Source: Rhodeus uyekii
Lineage: Eukaryota; Chordata; Actinopteri; Cypriniformes; Acheilognathidae
DNA: 64,000 nt
Direction of reading: 5' to 3'
Assembly (NCBI GenBank): GCA_037043235.1
Contig: JAWRVZ010000042.1
Location: 236,001-300,000 of the forward strand
Shown here: one piece after another, positions 1-11,398 of the stretch
Layout of the letters: each line of letters starts with the position of its first letter
Numbering within the stretch: position 1 is the stretch's first letter
Notes under the pieces: generated by a model
Told to the model about the DNA's origin: nothing
The model's database searches: none
The model's input: only the letters and a program-made list of their open reading frames with translations
Position numbers and translations under genes: made by a program

Positions 1-212
1 TGATTAACCAGGGGGTGTTCCAAAAAACAAGGTTATCTTACAGTCAAACATACCCAGAACTTTCAACTGATTAACCCAAACTTTCCTTACTCAAGGTATA
101 TTGATTCCAAAAATCCATAGTATGATATACTATGACAGTATAAAGTTAGACCTGGTAGGCTGGTTAATCATGTTGATTAGATTGTTGTTTCAATGCATCT
201 GTTTTCTATGTA

Positions 213-315
213 CTGTATTTTCCACACTATAAGGCGCACCTAAAAGACGCAAATTCTCTCAAAAATCGGCCGTGCGCCTTATAATCCAGTGCGCCTTATG
301 GTGTGGAAAATATGG
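213..315. mobile_element. Palindromic TA-flanked MITE (TATTTTCCACACTATAAGGC type)
   Basis: The left end CTGTATTTTCCACACTATAA is mirrored by the right end, TTATGGTGTGGAAAATATGG. TA dinucleotides flank both sides (211-212, 316-317). The inner part also pairs (AAGGCGCAC with GTGCGCCTT), so the whole 103 nt can fold as a hairpin. This is typical of a short Tc1/mariner-type non-autonomous element. Confidence 0.75.
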
Positions 316-965
316 TACGTATACGATTTTCATTAACCAGCCAGTTCCAGCTATGTTGCATAAACCAGGTTAGTAACCATAACATTTAAGAGTAAGATGG
401 TCTTTCCAGCAGAAATAGCTGGATTACATTTAAATTTGGTTTTACGAAAAGAAAAATTCAAGGTTTACGCTAATTTATCCTTAAAAAATTTGTTCTGCCA
501 ATCATTTCAGCGATTCTTGAAGATACTTGGGTTTCATCATATGTCACCTTGGGTTATAATCCTTCAAATAAATGAAGCAAAAAGTGAGATGTAGAAGCTT
601 TTATCGAAATCAAAATATTTGAGGTGCTAAATTTAATTTCATGGACTGTAGGAAAAGACATTTTTACAACAGCTACCCAGTGATGATGAGTTAAACTCAT
701 ATGGAGAACCTTTATTAATATTTTATCAAGTGACCGCAGGCCTTTTCATTAAAATGCTCTTTTTCCCTGAAATCATATCACAGACAATTTCTGTCAATAG
801 CATTTTGTGTTGGTAAAATGAATAAATAAAAAGCCTAAGCTTAACAGGGGAAAAAAGCAGCTTTAGGCTGCCAAAACTTCAAACGTCAAGTAAGAGAATA
901 ATAATTATAGTTTTAAGAAGAGATTATGGTATTAGCTCTTTTCCTGCGTGCTGCTGTCACAATGG

Positions 966-989
966 ACACACACACACACACACACACAC
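966..989. repeat. (CA)n microsatellite
   Basis: A perfect dinucleotide tract of about 12 units. Confidence 0.9.
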
Positions 990-2089
990 GCTCCTCTCTG
1001 TGCCAGAGGCATTTAATTCAACTTAAAGCATGAATAACCATCTCCTCCGCATTGAAACAGATGAGAGTGTACTTGAGTGTACTTGTGCTTGTATTACATA
1101 TTTGAATATCCATTTAGCATGAAATGCATTTGCAACCTGTTTTCCTTCCATAACGTGGCATATTTTCAGGTGAAGCAGATCCGAGTCATATTTAGATGAA
1201 AGATTACAAACATGTTTTACCTTTTGAACGAAGTGCACTGATGAATTATGCACGGTAAGACCGGGAGCATGTATAAAGAAACTACATCAATTCTGATCTC
1301 ATGTTGACTTAAAATAAGCAGCTTCAACCTATGCATGTAAAGTATTCTGTCCAAAGCAGCCTAATTTGCAAGCCAAAGCCAGAGAAGCCTCAACGAATCC
1401 TCAGTGGCTTGCAACTGAAAAATGCAAAGAGTTTGACAGAAAAGCAAGTTCTGGATCTGTGAGTTACATACATTTTCTTCGCACAGAGAAAGTGGTGGGT
1501 GGAGAAGAGGGAAAGCGTACCGTTTTGCCTTGCAGAGACTGTGCAGTGATGCTCTGTGCGGGAGGAGCAGGCCTGCGTTCGGCAGGGTAGGAATACTGAT
1601 AGAGAAAGAGCAAAGCATGGCAATCATGACAATTGGATCTTGCCGTTCTGGTGAAGAGTGCATTAGACCCTTGGCATTAAAAGAAACTTAAAGTCTCAGT
1701 AATTTAATGTGAGCCGATAATCACCCGCTCAGCTCAGAAAAACAACAATTGTGTCATTATATAAATCAAGAAAGATGCAAGATTTTAGGGTGAAAATAAA
1801 GATATAAATGCAGGAGTTTCCACAACTTTTTACTCTGTTACTGTACTTAACTCAAATATTTGTATTTTATATTTTTACTAACATTACATATAATACTGTT
1901 CTTTTTACTCCACTACACTTCATAAAAACATACAACTTGTTATATTGGACTGAAGAAATCATCACCTGCTCCGAGACGCAATGTCAGTGTCTGATTCGTT
2001 ACCAGAAGCCATGATTATAGTTTCTAAAGTTTTAAATATGGACATTTTTCTGAAAAAAACGCATGACTTTGCTTCAGAAGGACTTTATT

Positions 2090-2308
2090 AAACCCAATAG
2101 AGTTGTATTTATCACTTTTATGATGAATGGATGGAGGGACTTCAATATCTCCATTCACTCCCATTATAAAATTGTGAAGAGCCAGGATATTTTTTAACAT
2201 GACTCCAATTGTATATGGCTAAAAGAAGAAAGTCATATACATCTAGGATGGCTTGAGGCTCAATAAATAATGGGATAATTGTCATTTTTGAGTGAACTGT
2301 CCCTTTAA
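2090..2308 (-). mobile_element. TTAA-type fish MITE fragment (AAAGGGACAGTTCACT end)
   Basis: The right end reads 'gagtgaactgtccctttaag'. That is the reverse complement of the 'TTAAAGGGACAGTTCAC' end of a repeat family very common in cyprinid genomes. The interior has the typical 'aaagtcatatacatctagg' stretch. The left end is degenerate. Confidence 0.65.
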
Positions 2309-2390
2309 GTCTTGTCTGTGAAACCAGGGGTTAATGATTTAACATTTTCCCAGTCTTTCCCTACTGTGGGAAACCTAAATAACTCTTTAC

Positions 2391-2841
2391 CTTAGAGAGA
2401 TGCGGTCGGTGGCGACGTTCGATGGTCACGTCTCCACGGAACACCGGCGAGGAAACTTCTGAGCGGGAATCTGGGTTTAGGGGACGATTAGGGGAGAATG
2501 TGTGGTAACCGGCCAGTGATCCGTGGGAAGGGGACGCGGGGATGGACTCTGCGATCTGTCCCATGGTTTTGGGGCTGGGCAGCGTCCCGTATCCGAGTCG
2601 GCTGTGAGCTTGCCTCTGCTGCCACTCGTACAGCTGCCACATGGTGTCGTCCCGTATGGAGCGGCGCTTCTCTGCCGTGGTGGGCTGCAGCGCTCGGTCG
2701 TACATTGACCCTGCGACGCTGCAGATGCTGTCCGGCCGCAGCATGTTGCGCGGGAGCGTACGGTAGCCCTCAGGATAGCGCGGCACGATCTGCGCCCGGT
2801 GGCTTGGCATATTTCTCGGCAACGTTTGGTAGGATGTAATG
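2391..2841 (-). CDS. plekha5: plekha5 exon: TLPRN-rich region before the coiled coil
   Basis: This exon completes Ser (AG|C) and codes ITSYQTLPRNMPSHRAQIVP, then RYPEGYRTLPRNMLRPDSIC. It continues through EKRRSIRDDTMWQLYEWQQR, 'TLPSPKTMGQIAESIPASPS', 'SRSEVSSPVFRGDVTIERRH' and RPHLSK. The three TLP motifs and 'DDTMWQLYEWQQRQ' are highly conserved in PLEKHA5. Length is 451 nt, entry phase 2 and exit phase 0. The acceptor is gttttccag and the donor is AAG|GTAAAG. It is the last exon seen; the following exon (a 'VPDRRSVPAGL'-type segment in mammals) and the coiled coil must lie below position 1. Serine/proline sites suggest regulation by phosphorylation, which is inference. Confidence 0.95.
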
Positions 2842-2982
2842 CTGGAAAACAAAGGATGTGGTGTCACAAAAAGGTCAATGATATACAAGACAACAGCACT
2901 CTAGTTTTATAATACAATCATGCTAATAAGGCCCGGCTTTGACTTTGTGTTCATTTCCTTTTATGCTGCAGGTGATAATTAA

Positions 2983-3446
2983 AGGGGTTCATCTCTTTTT
3001 AGTGTGTGATGTTGTTGTTTGATCATGAAAAAGCTGCAGTTTTTCTCTATATCAGTGTCAATGTTCCAGAACTCCTGAAACGCCTCCATTGAGTCTTGAG
3101 TTTCTTCCATAACAAACACTCACAATATTCCTCATTATAATAATTCATATAAAGAAAAAAGGGGCAGGGCTTGAGTTGGTTAGTGGTGTTGAAAGGGGCG
3201 GGGCATTTCCCCAAACACACTGGAAACCCTTGACCAATCACAACACACTGATCCAGCCGACCAATCAGAGCACAGTGTGCTTTTCAGAAGGAGGGGCTTT
3301 ATAGAAACAGGAACTAAACAGAGCGTTTCAGACAGACTGGGAAGAGACGAGCATTCAAACTTCTGAACATTCAAGCATGAAAACCTGTTCTAGTAGAGCC
3401 GAAAAAAACAACCAAGACTTTGTAAAAGAACGTAATAGGTCCTCTT
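2983..3446. mobile_element. TTAA-flanked non-autonomous DNA transposon
   Basis: TTAA stands at both borders (2979-2982, 3447-3450). The termini are AAAGGGGTTCAT at the left and, inverted, AAAGAGGACCTATT at the right. The interior carries two CCAATCA motifs around 'gaccaatcacaacacactga'. A TTAA target fits piggyBac or Kolobok superfamilies; there is no transposase frame. Confidence 0.75.
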
Positions 3447-5641
3447 TTAAACACTGACTCATTAACATATGACAAAAGAGTCATGCTTATACTCGTCACA
3501 GTGCTTCTCCCTCCACAAAAGCCTTTCCCTTTCACTCCGGCTGATCATTAACTTCCTCTGATTTTCACTTGTCATCTGCCGATAGCTCAGAAATAATTAC
3601 AGCATACACGCATCAGCAACAGGAACCGCGGAAAAACAGATGGTAAGACGGAAAGCGTGCCAGTAGTTTCTGATGACTGTACTAACGGAGAGTTACAAGC
3701 ACTACTCTTTTCCAGGAGCTGGTGAGTTTGGCTTCAGTTCCCTGGGATTTTTATAAGGCACCATTAAAAGCTTTGGCTTGCACATCCTTGTACTGACAGA
3801 TTAGAAATCAATAAAGAGCTCCAAGTGCCAAAACGCACACCAACCAAAGTCGTGTCTCTATTTGCTGAACACGAGAAGCTCCAAATGATGTTGGCTGGAT
3901 GTAAAAGACCAACTCAATTATTTACCACAGCATTAACCATCTAGTATTTTCAATAGATGGTCATACAGCAGTTAGTTTCATTCAACATATTTAATTGAAC
4001 ACGCGGAACTCAAAGAGAAAATATAATCACTTTAATTATAATCAAGGAAACTGCCAACATTGGAAACGTCCATTGTGTCAGTTGACAAACATCCAATTTA
4101 TATATTATGGCACCATGTTAATTCTTATTGGGATTTTTCTAAATCTTTTGATGGAAATATCCATCAAAATGTTTTTTAAATTTCATAATTCTTAATATTT
4201 TTCCATTCAATCTAAAATTAAATATAATACTCTGGTAAAAATATATGCAAAATTAAGAAAACCGTGAAACTGTAAGCAAACAAACATTTTAAAAAATTAT
4301 AATATGAAATTAATAAATATAATAAAAAATATTAAATGCAACATTTAAAACTAATATATTCTTTTCTATATAAACATTTTAGTACTAATATTGTGCAGCA
4401 TTATGTCATATTTTCATCAGTGTATATTAATTAAACGTTGAATGACCATCTCTCATCTTTGTTATTGATTTAATTAAGTAATCATAAACTAAAAAATTAG
4501 TTTCACTAAAAAAATTGTACAGTGATGCAGCAAATCGATTAAAAGCACTTCATCTTAATTTCTCATCTTACAAACGTGATTAAAATAAATTTTTGTCTGT
4601 CTGATGCAATTAATTGCATCCAGAATCTTGAGTGTTGGTTATTAAAAAATAAACAAATATCATGCATTCTGCTGAGAGTTTGGAAAGAAAGTTTGTTATT
4701 GGACAAGACGTGCATATGCAAAGACCAACTGTCAAAAACGAGTCTGACGGCAGGCTAAACAAGCACTGCGATATGTGCATAAGTTGCAGAAATATTAAAG
4801 GAGATGTAGGCCGAGCGCAGACACGCTTCACCAATGCCTTTTGATAATCAGCATGAATCAGCATCTTAAATAACGTGAACACACGCTGCTGTTCTCCCTC
4901 CTCGCTCGCCTTCCTGTTCCTCTTCCTGCACTGACAGCAACTCTGATCCACTTTGAGACAAATTTTTGCGGTGCTTGAGCACAAAGCTCCATGACTTATT
5001 CATCTGAGAGAGAGGAGGATGAGACATGCAAAGCAAACACACGTTCTCCTCCTCTGCGACTGCACGGCTAAACGGAGGATGGCACCTGACAGCGGTAGAT
5101 GCTCTCACATAACCAGCTTCCTCCTCTCAGCTCGGTCCGGGCCGGCAGAGAGGTAAAAATATCTGTTCGGTCATGATAAAGAGCTCATGGAGGAACACTG
5201 CTTGTAGACTCTGGAGTTTGTTGCAGACCTCATGTGTCGGGGGACTGAGAGTGGGAGAGAAAACCCTGTGTTCTGCTGATCTCTGGCACTGACATACAGA
5301 ATGATGCATGAATTCAGTGTGTTTGTCCATAAGACAGATAGATGGAGGGTGCAAAAATACAACTACATATGCACTCACACAGTATTTTCAAAGTTTGTAA
5401 AGCGCATAACGTGCAGCTAAGGAAAGCACGGATTGTGTAGTTCGTAATGGGTTTAGTTTGAGAACCGTACACAACTACGCACAATATAAACTACATTTTC
5501 TTATTTGTTGATTTAGGTTATATATATTTGTTTTGTTTGGCTTTTGGACACCCTGAAGAGATGCTCTTTACTTACCTTCTTTTTCTCTATGTAGTTGTGT
5601 TGTCTTGTTTAATTATCTCGTTTGATTATCATTTACTTGAG

Positions 5642-5795
5642 CTTTCCTATGACTCAAACAGTAGAGTGTGGCGCTTGCAACGCCAAGGTCATGGGTTTGA
5701 TTCCCAGTGAAAGCAAGAACTGATGTCAATGTGTTTCTTGAATACAATGCAAGTCGATTTGGACAAAAGCGCCTGCCAAATGCCTAAATGTAAAT
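5642..5795 (+). mobile_element. tRNA-derived SINE, copy 1
   Basis: It has a tRNA-like head with a B box (GGTTTGATTCC here, one change from GGTTCGATTCC), then 'gaaagcaagaactgat' and 'tcaatgtgtttcttgaa'. The tail domain (ggacaaaagcgcctgccaaa) is shared by many fish SINEs. Confidence 0.85.
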
Positions 5796-5876
5796 ATTCA
5801 TTACCACAACTCAGCTTTATTATGGCCTTCGCATTAACTTTTGTATGATCGTTTATTGTTACCTAGACATGGGACG

Positions 5877-5879
<3 letters not shown>

Positions 5880-5912
<33 letters not shown>
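5880..5912. repeat. (TA)n microsatellite
   Basis: An alternating AT tract of about 16 units inside the intron. Confidence 0.9.
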
Positions 5913-5915
<3 letters not shown>

Positions 5916-6252
5916 TAGTTGTTATTGTGAATGTACACAAATAAAAATAGACTCTTTACAGATTCAATTGATGTATTACAAGTTTCTGTACGACTTTTTG
6001 CCGTTATCTGGAAAAAAACGCAACTGATTGCGCAGGCGGGAGATGCAGGAAACAGCGAACACTGTCTGAAAGAGATCCAATAAATGCCTGCATTTAAGGG
6101 GTTTCAGTGACATTAATCTACTATGTATCATGTTGAATATAATTGGCTTAAAATATCTTGATAGTACTGTATCATGAGTTCAGTATCGCGATTTGTATAG
6201 AATCGTAACATGTGTATTGTTAGACCCCTAGTTGTAAAATGTGGTTCCTCAC

Positions 6253-7188
6253 CTCCTGGCGTCGTCGTCCGGGGTTCGTGTGCGGTGCGTCCGGACCCAC
6301 TGCTCCAGCTGCTGCATGGAGTTGGTTCTGCTCAGGGTTCTCTCGGGTTCTGCCGGCTGTGGTGGGACTGTTGTCCTTTGGGGCATCGTGTTGCTCATGT
6401 CTCCGGGGCTTCGGTCTCCTCCTCGTTCCCCAGAACCGTTGACCTGGGACGGCTTGTATTGGCTGGATCCCGCTGCGCTTTGGAGCTGTCTGGAGGACGA
6501 TACGGCCGCGGCGATGGCCGCAGCTTGAGCCGGCTGGAGTTTGATGCTGTTGATCTTGGTGAGCGGCCGTTCCACAGCGCCCTCTTTCTGGAAGCCGTAT
6601 TTTTCGCCCTCGCGTGGGGGTGGGACGGGTTTCTCTGGGTCTTTCTGCTGCATATGCTTATCTCCTTCTCTCTGGAGCGTGAGAGGATACCTTCCATCTT
6701 TCTGTGGGATTTTCTCGCCCTCTTTAGGTGGAGCATATTTTCCGCCGTCCCTCTGAAGCATGTACTTATCTCCATCCTTGTGTAGTGTATACTTCTGTCC
6801 GTCCTTCTGCAGTAGGTACTTCTCTCCGTCTTTGTGAACGGCGTATTTATCTCCATCTTTCTGAAGGACGTATTTCTCCACGTCCTTCTGAAGCATGTAG
6901 CGGTCGCCATCCTTCTGCAGGGCGAGTCTTTGAGCTTCCTTGTGCAGAGCATAGTTGTCAGTGTCTCTCTGGAGGGTGTATCGCTCTCCATCTTTCTGCA
7001 CGCTAGCCCTGCTCTCTTTGTCTTTTTGGATGCAGGGCTGCTTGTCCACGAGTTTCTGCTTCTCCTCCTGGCGGTGCGTCTCACGGTTTCTCTCATTGTT
7101 TTGGATCTCAGGTCGGGTCAGGACTCTGTGATTCAGCATGTTGTTCATCTCCTGAGGACTGCGTGAGTCAACCTTTACCTTCTCAAGC
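6253..7188 (-). CDS. plekha5: plekha5 large linker exon with expanded KDG-type nonapeptide repeats
   Basis: This 936-nt exon encodes about 312 residues after the PH domain. It opens LEKVKVDS, passes 'NHRVLTRPEIQNNERN', then enters about 15 degenerate copies of a nine-residue unit such as KDGDKYMLQ (coding 6579-6995). It leaves the repeats at 'KYGFQKEG' and 'RPLTKINSIKLQ', and ends with an Ala-rich stretch and 'RTNSMQQLEQWVRTHR', a PLEKHA5 signature. The acceptor is ttatctgcag and the donor is AG|GTGAGG. The repeat block is rich in K, D, Q and Y and is probably disordered or helical and charged. Mammalian PLEKHA5, as I recall it, has about one such unit (EKYGFQKDG) in this place. Entry and exit are both phase 2, so the exon could be skipped without losing frame. 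Confidence 0.93.
6579..6995 (-). repeat. plekha5: Coding nonapeptide repeat block (KDGDKYMLQ type) in plekha5
   Basis: About 417 nt, 15 units of 27 nt, in frame. Representative units in order: KDGERYTLQ, RDTDNYALH, KDGDRYMLQ, KDVEKYVLQ, KDGDKYAVH, KDGEKYLLQ, KDGQKYTLH, RDGGKYAPP. Later units are one residue shorter or longer (KEGEKIPQ, KDGRYPLTLQ) and Pro-rich, and the block ends in REGEKYGFQ. Divergence between units shows the expansion is not recent and that the frame has been kept. Confidence 0.9.
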
Positions 7189-7289
7189 CTGCAGATAAGA
7201 GAGAAAGAGCGATAGAACATTTAAGCTTTTTTGGATTTGACCTTTCATGTAATGCGTTACTTAGCTGTTGTTTGTGAATGGAAAAAGTC

Positions 7290-7600
7290 AGCAAAGTTTC
7301 AAAGATCATAGTGCAGATAAATCAAGTTATTGTCTCCTAAGAAAAGAACTGGTTCTGAATTGCCTGAAATGAGTCATCAGTCATTCCAGTTTTATTTCCT
7401 GTTCAAGCCTACAGAGTTTTGTTTCTGACACGCTGTAAACAAACAGTAGACCAATCACAACAGACTGGATCATCTGACCAATCAGAGCATAAAAAGCTCT
7501 CAGAAAGGCAGGGTTTAAAAAGACTGAATCCTTAAATCACAAAGTTTCAGACACTGAGAGAAAAGAGCGGATTCTGTCATGTATATTAAGAGAAAATTAA
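7290..7600. mobile_element. Fragment of the CCAATCA-bearing TTAA repeat family
   Basis: 'accaatcacaacagactgga' followed by 'ctgaccaatcagagc' matches the core of the element at 3.2 kb ('accaatcacaacacactgat', 'cgaccaatcagagc'). The clear borders are lost. Confidence 0.6.
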
Positions 7601-8559
7601 AGTGGTTTTTGACCTTGGATGCATGTAAACCTATTGCAAGAGACGCCAAAACACAATTAAGAACGTTTAAAATAGCATGCTGCATTATACAAAATTTGAG
7701 TCTGATCAATTAGTAAAGTAACAGAATGCCTCTCCTTTCCAAAGACAAAGTTTAATTCTCACGAAGCATTAATTACACATTAAAAGCCACTGTAATGTCT
7801 ACACTTAAACTCTAAAGTCTTAAAACTGCTTAATACTGAGCAACACTCCAATAAAAGTATTGCCTGAACACGCTTGTTTCCATTAATAAAAGCCACTTTG
7901 TCTCTATGAAAAGTGTTTGAGTGACAGTTCATCACACCTGTGATTCAATTGCCAAAAAGCAATTTTAGTAAAAAACAGTGTTTAAGTCTGAACAATTTCT
8001 TCAGCATCTGTGATTGTGCTAAAAGCTGCAATGAAACAAAGTCTCAAAAACATCCCCTGCACTTAGAAATCTGTGAAAAACTCTCTCGGGAAAGAAGAGG
8101 CTCTTGTCTAGAAACTCGGCAGCCTTCTACAAAAAGATACGACAAAAGCGCTGTTATAAAGAGTGCTAAGAGCAAAGATGAAACACTAAACGGACTCTGT
8201 TTCTACTGAGGTCAACAAAGACAAGTTAAAAATACAAGATAAATAGAGAAAAAAACAAGTCCACAAATCCTGTGGCTCAATGTTTTAAATCTTTTTTTAA
8301 CAGTTTAAATGTTTTTAAGCCATTTCATAAAGTGTATTGAATCGAACTTCTTTCAGTTTTCGCATGAAACCTGATGGTAAATATTTATAAACATTTTGAC
8401 ATTATTACTGAGCATAAGAACAACTTTCAACATGTATATTAACAAGAAAATAGCTTTTAAATTATTCATAATAATATTTAGCTTTTCTAAAAGTAATTCT
8501 TAACCTGGAAAAAAATTAAGTAATTTTTTTAAATTAAAGAACTTAATATTTTGGCATTT

Positions 8560-8659
8560 TTAGTGCATTCTTATGGGGAAATTTGTTTTGGTGTACAAGC
8601 ATTTTGGTTTACGAGCTCGCTCTTGGAACGAATTAAACTCGTAAACCAAGGTATTACTG
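8560..8659. mobile_element. Pogo/Tigger-like element, terminal fragment
   Basis: About 100 nt matching the right end of the element at 12455-13177. It shares 'gttttggtgtacaag' and 'ggaacgaattaaactcgtaa' and ends in TATTACTG. No left end is present. Confidence 0.75.
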
Positions 8660-8784
8660 TGTATATATATATGTTTACAACAAAGCTTTTATAATATCTT
8701 ATATTACTTATAATATACTATACTTGTAATAATAATTACATTTAGCTTTTTTCTTTTTTTTTGTTTTAAAACAACATCTAATAC

Positions 8785-9280
8785 TTCAAGTTCAAGTTCA
8801 GTTTATTTGTAAAGCACATTTAAAAATGGCCAAAGGCCAACCAAAGTGCTGTACAACAGGATGAAAGAAAAGAAAACAAAATAAGAAATAAAAAGCAAAA
8901 TAGAAAACAAAACAAAAATAGAAACAGTCAAAAGCAAAAACTGAGAGGCAGAGGCAAAGAGACATAGTCAAACCGTACACATATCCACAGAAACACATAT
9001 GTATACACATATATACATGCATAAACAACTGTATATACACAAAGACCCCAAATAGTTACATATTAAACATCAACAATTGCAAGGGAGAAAAGATGGGTTT
9101 TAAGGCAAGATTTAAACTCAGATAAACTGGAAGCCATTCTAACAGGGTCAGGAAGATTGTTCCATAGTGTGGGGCCGGCCACTTCAAAAGCTCGATTTCC
9201 CCTTGACTTTAGGCGGGTTCTGGGGATCTTTAAGAGGAGTTTATCCTCCGATCTCAGTTCTCTCACGGGAGTGTAAGGGT
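8785..9280 (-). mobile_element. 5'-truncated LINE (L2/CR1/Rex1-like), minus strand
   Basis: Nearly identical, in reverse complement, to the 3' end of the LINE at 19-20.5 kb. It encodes the C-terminal 'PYTPVRELRSEDKLLLKIPR' to 'KTHLFSLAIVDV' stretch, then the 3' UTR and an (AACTTG)n-type tail. Similarity stops abruptly at about 9280, a classic 5' truncation. High identity implies both copies are young. Confidence 0.88.
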
Positions 9281-9724
9281 ACTTAACCTCAATAAACAAA
9301 TCAAGCAAAAAAATAACAACTACTTCAGATTTTTTATTTTATTAATTACTTGCAGTGCTTTTAAATTATAGATATTAAATACTAATTATATTTTGCTTAT
9401 TATGAAAAAAATTCTTAACCTGGAAAAATCATTATCATAAGTAAAATACGTATATTTTCTAAGTATTTATTAATGTTTTGAAATGATTAGTGATCATAAA
9501 GACTATTTGAGGATTATTTTAAAATTATTTATATGATTAACAACATTGCTTTTACATTTTTTTTAGATTGATAACTTATTTTATTTTGCTTTTTGCACTA
9601 ATTCTCAACCTGGAAAAACAAACAAACAAACAAATAGCTGTAAATGATGATGCAGTGGTACACCAAGGATTTTTGTGTTTTCTATTCTGATTGGTTCAGT
9701 GAGAAACAAAGCATGTTTTCTTAC

Positions 9725-9840
9725 CTTCTGATTGGCTCGGTATGGACCATTGCCGCGTCCGTCATGACCTTCATCCAGGACTCCATATCTTTGGCTGTGT
9801 CAGTGCTGAAATAGTACGTACGCATGTTTGGATGCGTCGC
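9725..9840 (-). CDS. plekha5: plekha5 exon: PH domain last strand and C-terminal helix
   Basis: The translation is ATHPNMRTYYFSTDTAKDME, then SWMKVMTDAAMVHTEPIR plus two bases (AG). RTYYFSTDT is the last PH strand. MESWMKVMTDAA is the C-terminal amphipathic helix with the Trp found in almost all PH domains. The acceptor is cacaactag, with a weak pyrimidine tract, and the donor is AG|GTAAGAAA. Length is 116 nt, entry phase 0 and exit phase 2. This completes the PH domain, which spans four exons (16504 down to 9725) as in relatives. The next acceptor (ctgcag|G) restores Arg. Confidence 0.95.
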
Positions 9841-11398
9841 CTAGTTGTGAGAAACCAACAGAATAACCTGGGGGAAAAAAGGAAAAAAGCAGACAGTGAA
9901 TGTCAATAAACAACTGCGCTGTGCATCCTAGACGACGCAACATGCAATAACACAGGAAAAGTCTTTCTGAAGTGAGCAGATCTTCGTCAGGAGGGCTTGA
10001 GCTGATAGACCCCCATCGTTCAGAGCCTCTCAGGAGTGTGTCTGACTGCTCGACTCTGACAGCTTTTGTCTGGATATTCCAACCATCTTTCACAACCGTT
10101 TATAGAAGCTTCAAAGAACAAAACGCTGAGTGCTTTGGAATGGTTAACAAGAACTAGTGAGACCCTAGTGAGATGCCTCAATCTACATCGCTTTCTCCTA
10201 GGGCAGACAAAATGATTTCAACGAGATACACTATTAAAAATAAAAGCTAAAAAAAAAAAATGTAAAAGAGTGAAAAAAGGTTCCTTAGATTTTTGCAATG
10301 TTCTTCATGCTAAGAAACAAATAGTTTTTTCAAGAATTAATAATTGAAACGTTCACCCAACGGTGGAAAAGCACCAATTACAGCAAAAAACGCTAAAAAT
10401 AAATACATTTGGAACTGTTGGAACTGAGTGCATCTACTATTTTATTTCTAAAAGCTTCAATATTATTGCTTGTGATTAGAGACGCACGGCTATAGCATAA
10501 AAACATGCCACGAATTGGGAAGCATCTATAGTTAAGGTGTAGATAATGCAAAGATGTATGTGTTCTTGGTCAATGCAGAGAGGTTTGACTCACCATATTA
10601 GCGAAGTTACATCCAGTAAACATGTTGATGCTCGAGATCATGAAACCTCTCAAGCCGCACCATTGTGAGATGGAGAATAAGATGAACAAAAGAATGAGTC
10701 GACATTAAATTGTATTATCTGCAGTGAGAATGCAACTCTTACAGAACTCTTACAGAAGTGGAAGTTTGTGTCAGGAAACTGGTACAACTCAAGGCAATAA
10801 CGGTTTTACGAGAGCCAAAGCCTTGCCCTTGCGCAGGATGGCAGGAATTTATATTCTAGACTTGAGATTAAATTCACAGATCAAACTGAGACTCTAAATC
10901 TGTCGAAACTTAATTCTCACGATGACGCTAAAATCCAATGCAAAGCTAAAGCTTCGCTGGCCTGAAGCAAGTGTAATATTTCTCTTTCTAATGTTTTAAA
11001 GATGGAAATAAAGTGAAAAGGTTTGATTTAGATTGAACTTGCTATCATTAATTAATGCATTAGTTACAACTACAATTTTTTAATTATTCTAGGCTACAGT
11101 TAACATTTATGTAGAAATAACTTAGATTAAAGGTATTGCTTATTGAAAGTTCATGTTAGCTATTGCATTATCAACTGTACTTTGTCCAAAGGTGGCCAAT
11201 AAAATCATTGATGATAAATAATAATAAATACTGAAGCTAAATATCTTTTGACTGTAAATGCAACTCTTCCAATTTTATCAGGACGTTTGGTCAAGTGGTT
11301 TCATCTCAGTATTTCTTCACCTGTCCATGCAGCTGCTCTCTTTTTCAAAACACATTAACATATGAAATAAGACTGAAGGATCTGAATACGTCTCTGAC
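9841..11398. other. plekha5 intron
   Basis: AT-rich intron between PH exons. I see no SINE, LINE or DNA transposon in it with confidence. Open frames around 9800-10160 are not supported by splice sites beyond the known exon. Confidence 0.75.

Larger units (their letters stand above)
1..2390. other. plekha5 intron 3' of the last visible exon
   Basis: No coding exon is recognised. The stretch holds a small palindromic MITE (213-315), a CA microsatellite (966-989) and a TTAA-family repeat fragment near 2090-2308. The remainder is AT-rich and without recognisable structure. Open frames near 1360-1660 lack splice sites or known motifs. Confidence 0.6.
2842..6252. other. plekha5 intron
   Basis: Intron between the 451-nt and 936-nt exons. 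It holds a TTAA-flanked element (2983-3446), a SINE (5642-5795) and a TA microsatellite near 5880-5912. The stretch around 4200-4560 is very AT-rich. No further exon is recognised, and the phases of the flanking exons fit directly. Confidence 0.8.
7189..9724. other. plekha5 intron
   Basis: Contains a second, truncated copy of the CCAATCA-bearing TTAA family (about 7290-7600), a pogo-like right-end fragment (8560-8659) and a 5'-truncated LINE (8785-9280). The rest is AT-rich sequence with no exon signal. Confidence 0.8.

Noticed and set aside
2498..2839. Plus-strand frame of 113 codons
   Set aside because: Antisense shadow of the plekha5 exon at 2391-2841.
6210..6785. Plus-strand frame of 191 codons
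   Set aside because: It is antisense to the plekha5 936-nt exon; the open frame follows from that exon's composition.
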